Shown here in pieces: positions 38,885-41,083 of a stretch of 41,083 nt of DNA. Both the position numbers and the translations under genes were made by a program. The notes below the pieces were generated by a model. That model was not told where the DNA came from, did not search any database, and saw only the letters and a program-made list of their open reading frames with translations. The stretch lies in contig JALORE010000016.1 of NCBI GenBank assembly GCA_025459125.1, positions 1 through 41,083 of the forward strand, in the 5' to 3' direction. The stretch comes from Planctomycetota bacterium (lineage in GTDB: Bacteria; Planctomycetota; Phycisphaerae; Sedimentisphaerales; Anaerobacaceae). How positions within the stretch are numbered: the first letter of the stretch is position 1; each line of letters opens with the position of its first letter.

Positions 38885-40801
38885 TCATTTCCCAGGCGCT
38901 TCCCACCACAGGCGCGGGTAGTCCTTGCCTTCGAGAATCCACCAGATCTCCTCCGTGCCATTGGCCGTCTCGCCCACGAAGTCCCAGCCGACCTCCAGGA
39001 ACGTCTTGGCGGCCTGCATCTCGGCGGCAGTCTTGCCCGTGCCGCTGGCACTCGTCGTCAGGCCTGTCGCCTGGGTGTCCCAGAAGGACGCGGTGATGCT
39101 CGCCTCCGGCGAGTTGTAGCCCGCGATTCCGCCGACTCGAGTCGTCCCGGTGAGCGGGCCGGCGCTGTAACTGGTGGCGATGACGCCATAATTTTCGCCC
39201 GCGACGCCGCCGACATCGCGAGTCGCCGCAACAGTCCCGGTACAGTAGCTGTCTGCGATGCGGCCGTAGTTTCCACCGGCCAGACCACCGACGTCCTCGC
39301 TCCCAACGATCATTGCGGCGTTACACGCGGCGGTGATGCTGCCCCAATTCCTTCCCGCCAGACCGCCGACACGCTTGTTGGCGGTGAGGGTCCCCGTGAC
39401 ACGGCTGGTCGCGATCTGACCCCTACTGAAGCCCGCCACGGCTCCAACGTAATCGGTTCCCACTATGTTCACGTCCTCCAGTCTCAGGTTCTCCACTACG
39501 CCGGCGGCTTCGATCTGGCCGAAAAGACCAAGGTAATCCCCGCCATTAATCGTCAGGCACGAAATCGCGTGACCGTTGCCGTCGAAGACACCCGCAAAGG
39601 GCGTCCCGGTGCACGCGGCGTCACACGGGTCGACATCCGGAGCGATCAACGCGGTGTCATACGAGGAACCGGACAAGTCAATACTGGCCATCAGCCTGAA
39701 GTGCTTGCTCCAATCGTTCGGCTCGGTCCCGATGGCGTTCAGGTGCTCGGCGGTGTAGATCAGGTAAGGATGGTTCGGCTCACCGGCGCCGCCGCCGTAC
39801 CTGGCATGACGGCGGGAGGGAGATTTGCTGGCCTTGGCCGTGCCGCCGTAGGCGCCCAGGTTGATCACGCCGCCGTTGGGCGCGGGCTCAAAGGCCACGG
39901 GACTGTTCGGGTCGCCGGCGTCGATGCAGGGGCTGCTAATAGCATCCAACACCCACGTGTGACGGTTCGGATCGTATCGGCCGACCTGCGACTGGAGATG
40001 ATAGCCGCCCTTGGCAAAGCGTGGGCTGACGGACAGGGAGCCCGGACCGGCCATCGCGTCGTCGGCATAGCCGTCGTGCAAATAGTTCACCTCATTGCCC
40101 CACAGATCGTTGTAGCTCAGCCCGGGTGTCCCACTGACGTAGTTGCGATTGATGCCTACGGCGTGCCCCACGATGATGTTGTTTGTGATCGCGGGCGAGA
40201 CCCTCTCGCGCAGCACAATCCCGTCCCCCTGATTGCCCACGATCGTATTATTGATAATGTTCGGGTCGGTCGGCTTGTCTTCTGCGCCGAAAAGGTACAG
40301 GCCGTCGGAGTTGTTCTCGACAACGTTGTTCCGTATGTCGGGATGAGCGCCGTACCACAGGCCAATGCCGATCTTGTTGCCGAGGATGACGTTGCCCTTC
40401 ACGACCGGCCCATAGTTTCCCTCCACGTAGACCCCGCAGTTCATGTGCGCCGAGGCGGATTGGCCGCTGTTTCTCAGCGTGAATCCGGCAATCGTCGCCT
40501 CGTTGGCCCGGGCGTCCACGACATCGCCGGATCCCTTGGCGTCGATGATCGTTACCTCCGGCCCGGACCCGATCAGGTTGACGCCATCCCTCAGGGTGAT
40601 GTTCTCGAAGTATGTCCCCGGCGCGACCAGGACGATGTCGCCGTGTCCGGCCGCCTCGATCCCGGCCTGGATGCTCTGGAAATCCGCCTGCCCGTCGTCG
40701 TCCACCCGGATCACCTTGCCCTCGGCCGGCGAACACCAGACCGCCGTAATGACCACCAGAAGAACTCCCGACAACCCATGCGATGTTCTTGCCGCTCTCA
40801 T
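38885..40801 (-). CDS. Secreted right-handed beta-helix and GLUG-repeat protein
   Basis: A 638-aa protein with a signal peptide (MRAARTSHGLSGVLLVVITA, cleavage probably near PAEG). Residues ~35-330 form a pectate-lyase-like parallel beta-helix (DUF1565/NosD type): FQSIQAGIEAAGHGDIVLVA, then recurring NNxIxGN turns. After a linker (KSPSRRHARYGGG) the second half has GEPNHPYLIYTAEHLNAIG and four or more GLUG units such as VGGLAGGNYGRIADSYCTGT. No polysaccharide-lyase catalytic residues are evident. It is likely a cell-surface or extracellular carbohydrate-binding protein. AGGAGGT lies 9 nt upstream of the ATG. Confidence 0.88.
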   Translation of the reverse strand: MRAARTSHGLSGVLLVVITAVWCSPAEGKVIRVDDDGQADFQSIQAGIEAAGHGDIVLVAPGTYFENITLRDGVNLIGSGPEVTIIDAKGSGDVVDARANEATIAGFTLRNSGQSASAHMNCGVYVEGNYGPVVKGNVILGNKIGIGLWYGAHPDIRNNVVENNSDGLYLFGAEDKPTDPNIINNTIVGNQGDGIVLRERVSPAITNNIIVGHAVGINRNYVSGTPGLSYNDLWGNEVNYLHDGYADDAMAGPGSLSVSPRFAKGGYHLQSQVGRYDPNRHTWVLDAISSPCIDAGDPNSPVAFEPAPNGGVINLGAYGGTAKASKSPSRRHARYGGGAGEPNHPYLIYTAEHLNAIGTEPNDWSKHFRLMASIDLSGSSYDTALIAPDVDPCDAACTGTPFAGVFDGNGHAISCLTINGGDYLGLFGQIEAAGVVENLRLEDVNIVGTDYVGAVAGFSRGQIATSRVTGTLTANKRVGGLAGRNWGSITAACNAAMIVGSEDVGGLAGGNYGRIADSYCTGTVAATRDVGGVAGENYGVIATSYSAGPLTGTTRVGGIAGYNSPEASITASFWDTQATGLTTSASGTGKTAAEMQAAKTFLEVGWDFVGETANGTEEIWWILEGKDYPRLWWEAPGK

Positions 40802-41083
40802 GTTCTCCTACCTCCTGTCTCTGAAACCCAATCATCAACAATCCATCATCCAACATCAGTCCTGGCCTTCCCACCCGCCGGCCCCGACCAGGGGTGGATC
40901 GCCTGTCGCGCGTGGCTGGAACTGTGCCTCGCCCACCTGCTCCACGATGGAGTCCTGGTGATCCACCCATTCCCATCGATACCTCGTACTGGGATTCGCA
41001 CCACGATGTTCTTGAACCACGAATCACACCAATCACACGAATATTGACTCGATCAGTTCGCGAAGCGTTCCGATTCCAGTTTC
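40802..41083. other. Upstream region of beta-helix gene, right edge
   Basis: This 282-nt edge region has no convincing gene. It contains a short run of degenerate 7-mers (CAATCAT, CAACAAT, CCATCAT, CCAACAT, about 40831-40858) resembling the arms of the composite repeats, then GC-rich sequence, and a tandem 9-mer near the edge. I see no strong promoter. Confidence 0.4.
41018..41044 (+). repeat. Tandem 9-mer repeat
   Basis: Three consecutive 9-mers CACGAATCA, CACCAATCA, CACGAATAT. This short-period pattern is distinct from the 7-mer arms but similar in style. Confidence 0.5.

Noticed and set aside
38646-38921. A 91-codon plus-strand frame in the xer upstream gap
   Set aside because: It spans the 102-bp palindrome and the end of the beta-helix gene; composition fits repeat DNA, not protein.
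39569-41047. A 492-codon plus-strand frame reaching the right edge
   Set aside because: Antisense of the beta-helix/GLUG gene; no recognisable domain.

Overview
The window is almost entirely a bacterial translation and transcription super-cluster read from the minus strand. It runs from a tRNA-Thr/EF-Tu block on the right, through secE-nusG, rplKAJL, rpoBC, rpsL-rpsG and fusA, into an unbroken S10-spc-alpha series (rpsJ to rplQ), and ends at the left edge with a HIT-family gene and an initiator tRNA. Three further minus-strand genes lie upstream of the EF-Tu block: a secreted HEAT-repeat protein, a XerC/XerD recombinase, and a secreted beta-helix/GLUG protein.

The organism is most likely a member of the Planctomycetota, probably close to Phycisphaerae. 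The reasons are: an EF-Tu switch I containing RRDATK where other bacteria have EKARG, a type I recall from planctomycetes; no rpmD (L30) between rpsE and rplO; a beta-helix plus GLUG secreted protein of a kind common in that group; and high G+C. No rRNA is present, so this assignment is inference.

Layout, in transcription order (right to left): 40801-38885 beta-helix/GLUG protein; 38492-37554 Xer recombinase; 37311-35023 HEAT-repeat protein with its own promoter. A strong promoter at 34885-34913 then starts tRNA-Thr, tuf, rpmG, tRNA-Trp, secE, nusG, rplK, rplA, rplJ, rplL, rpoB, rpoC, rpsL and rpsG, closed by a clear intrinsic terminator at 19980-20021. fusA stands alone. A near-consensus promoter at 17684-17712 and a roughly 400-nt hairpin-rich leader precede rpsJ-rplC-rplD-rplW-rplB-rpsS-rplV-rpsC-rplP-rpmC-rpsQ-rplN-rplX-rplE-rpsN-rpsH-rplF-rplR-rpsE-rplO-secY-adk-map-infA-rpmJ-rpsM-rpsK-rpsD-rpoA-rplQ-HIT. 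The initiator tRNA has its own promoter and terminator.

The genes supply ribosomal proteins of both subunits, the RNA polymerase core (alpha, beta, beta'), elongation factors Tu and G, IF-1, NusG, the SecY/SecE channel, methionine aminopeptidase and adenylate kinase.

The unusual content lies in details. L22 carries an XRE-like helix-turn-helix N-terminal extension. The initiator tRNA has C33 in place of U33. S12 has Arg at the streptomycin position Lys88. The S10 leader is structured and holds a small upstream ORF. Spacers inside the ribosomal operons carry at least three repeat types: a composite palindrome with AT-rich heptad arms, a small hairpin with compensatory base changes, and REP/REPIN-like palindromes.
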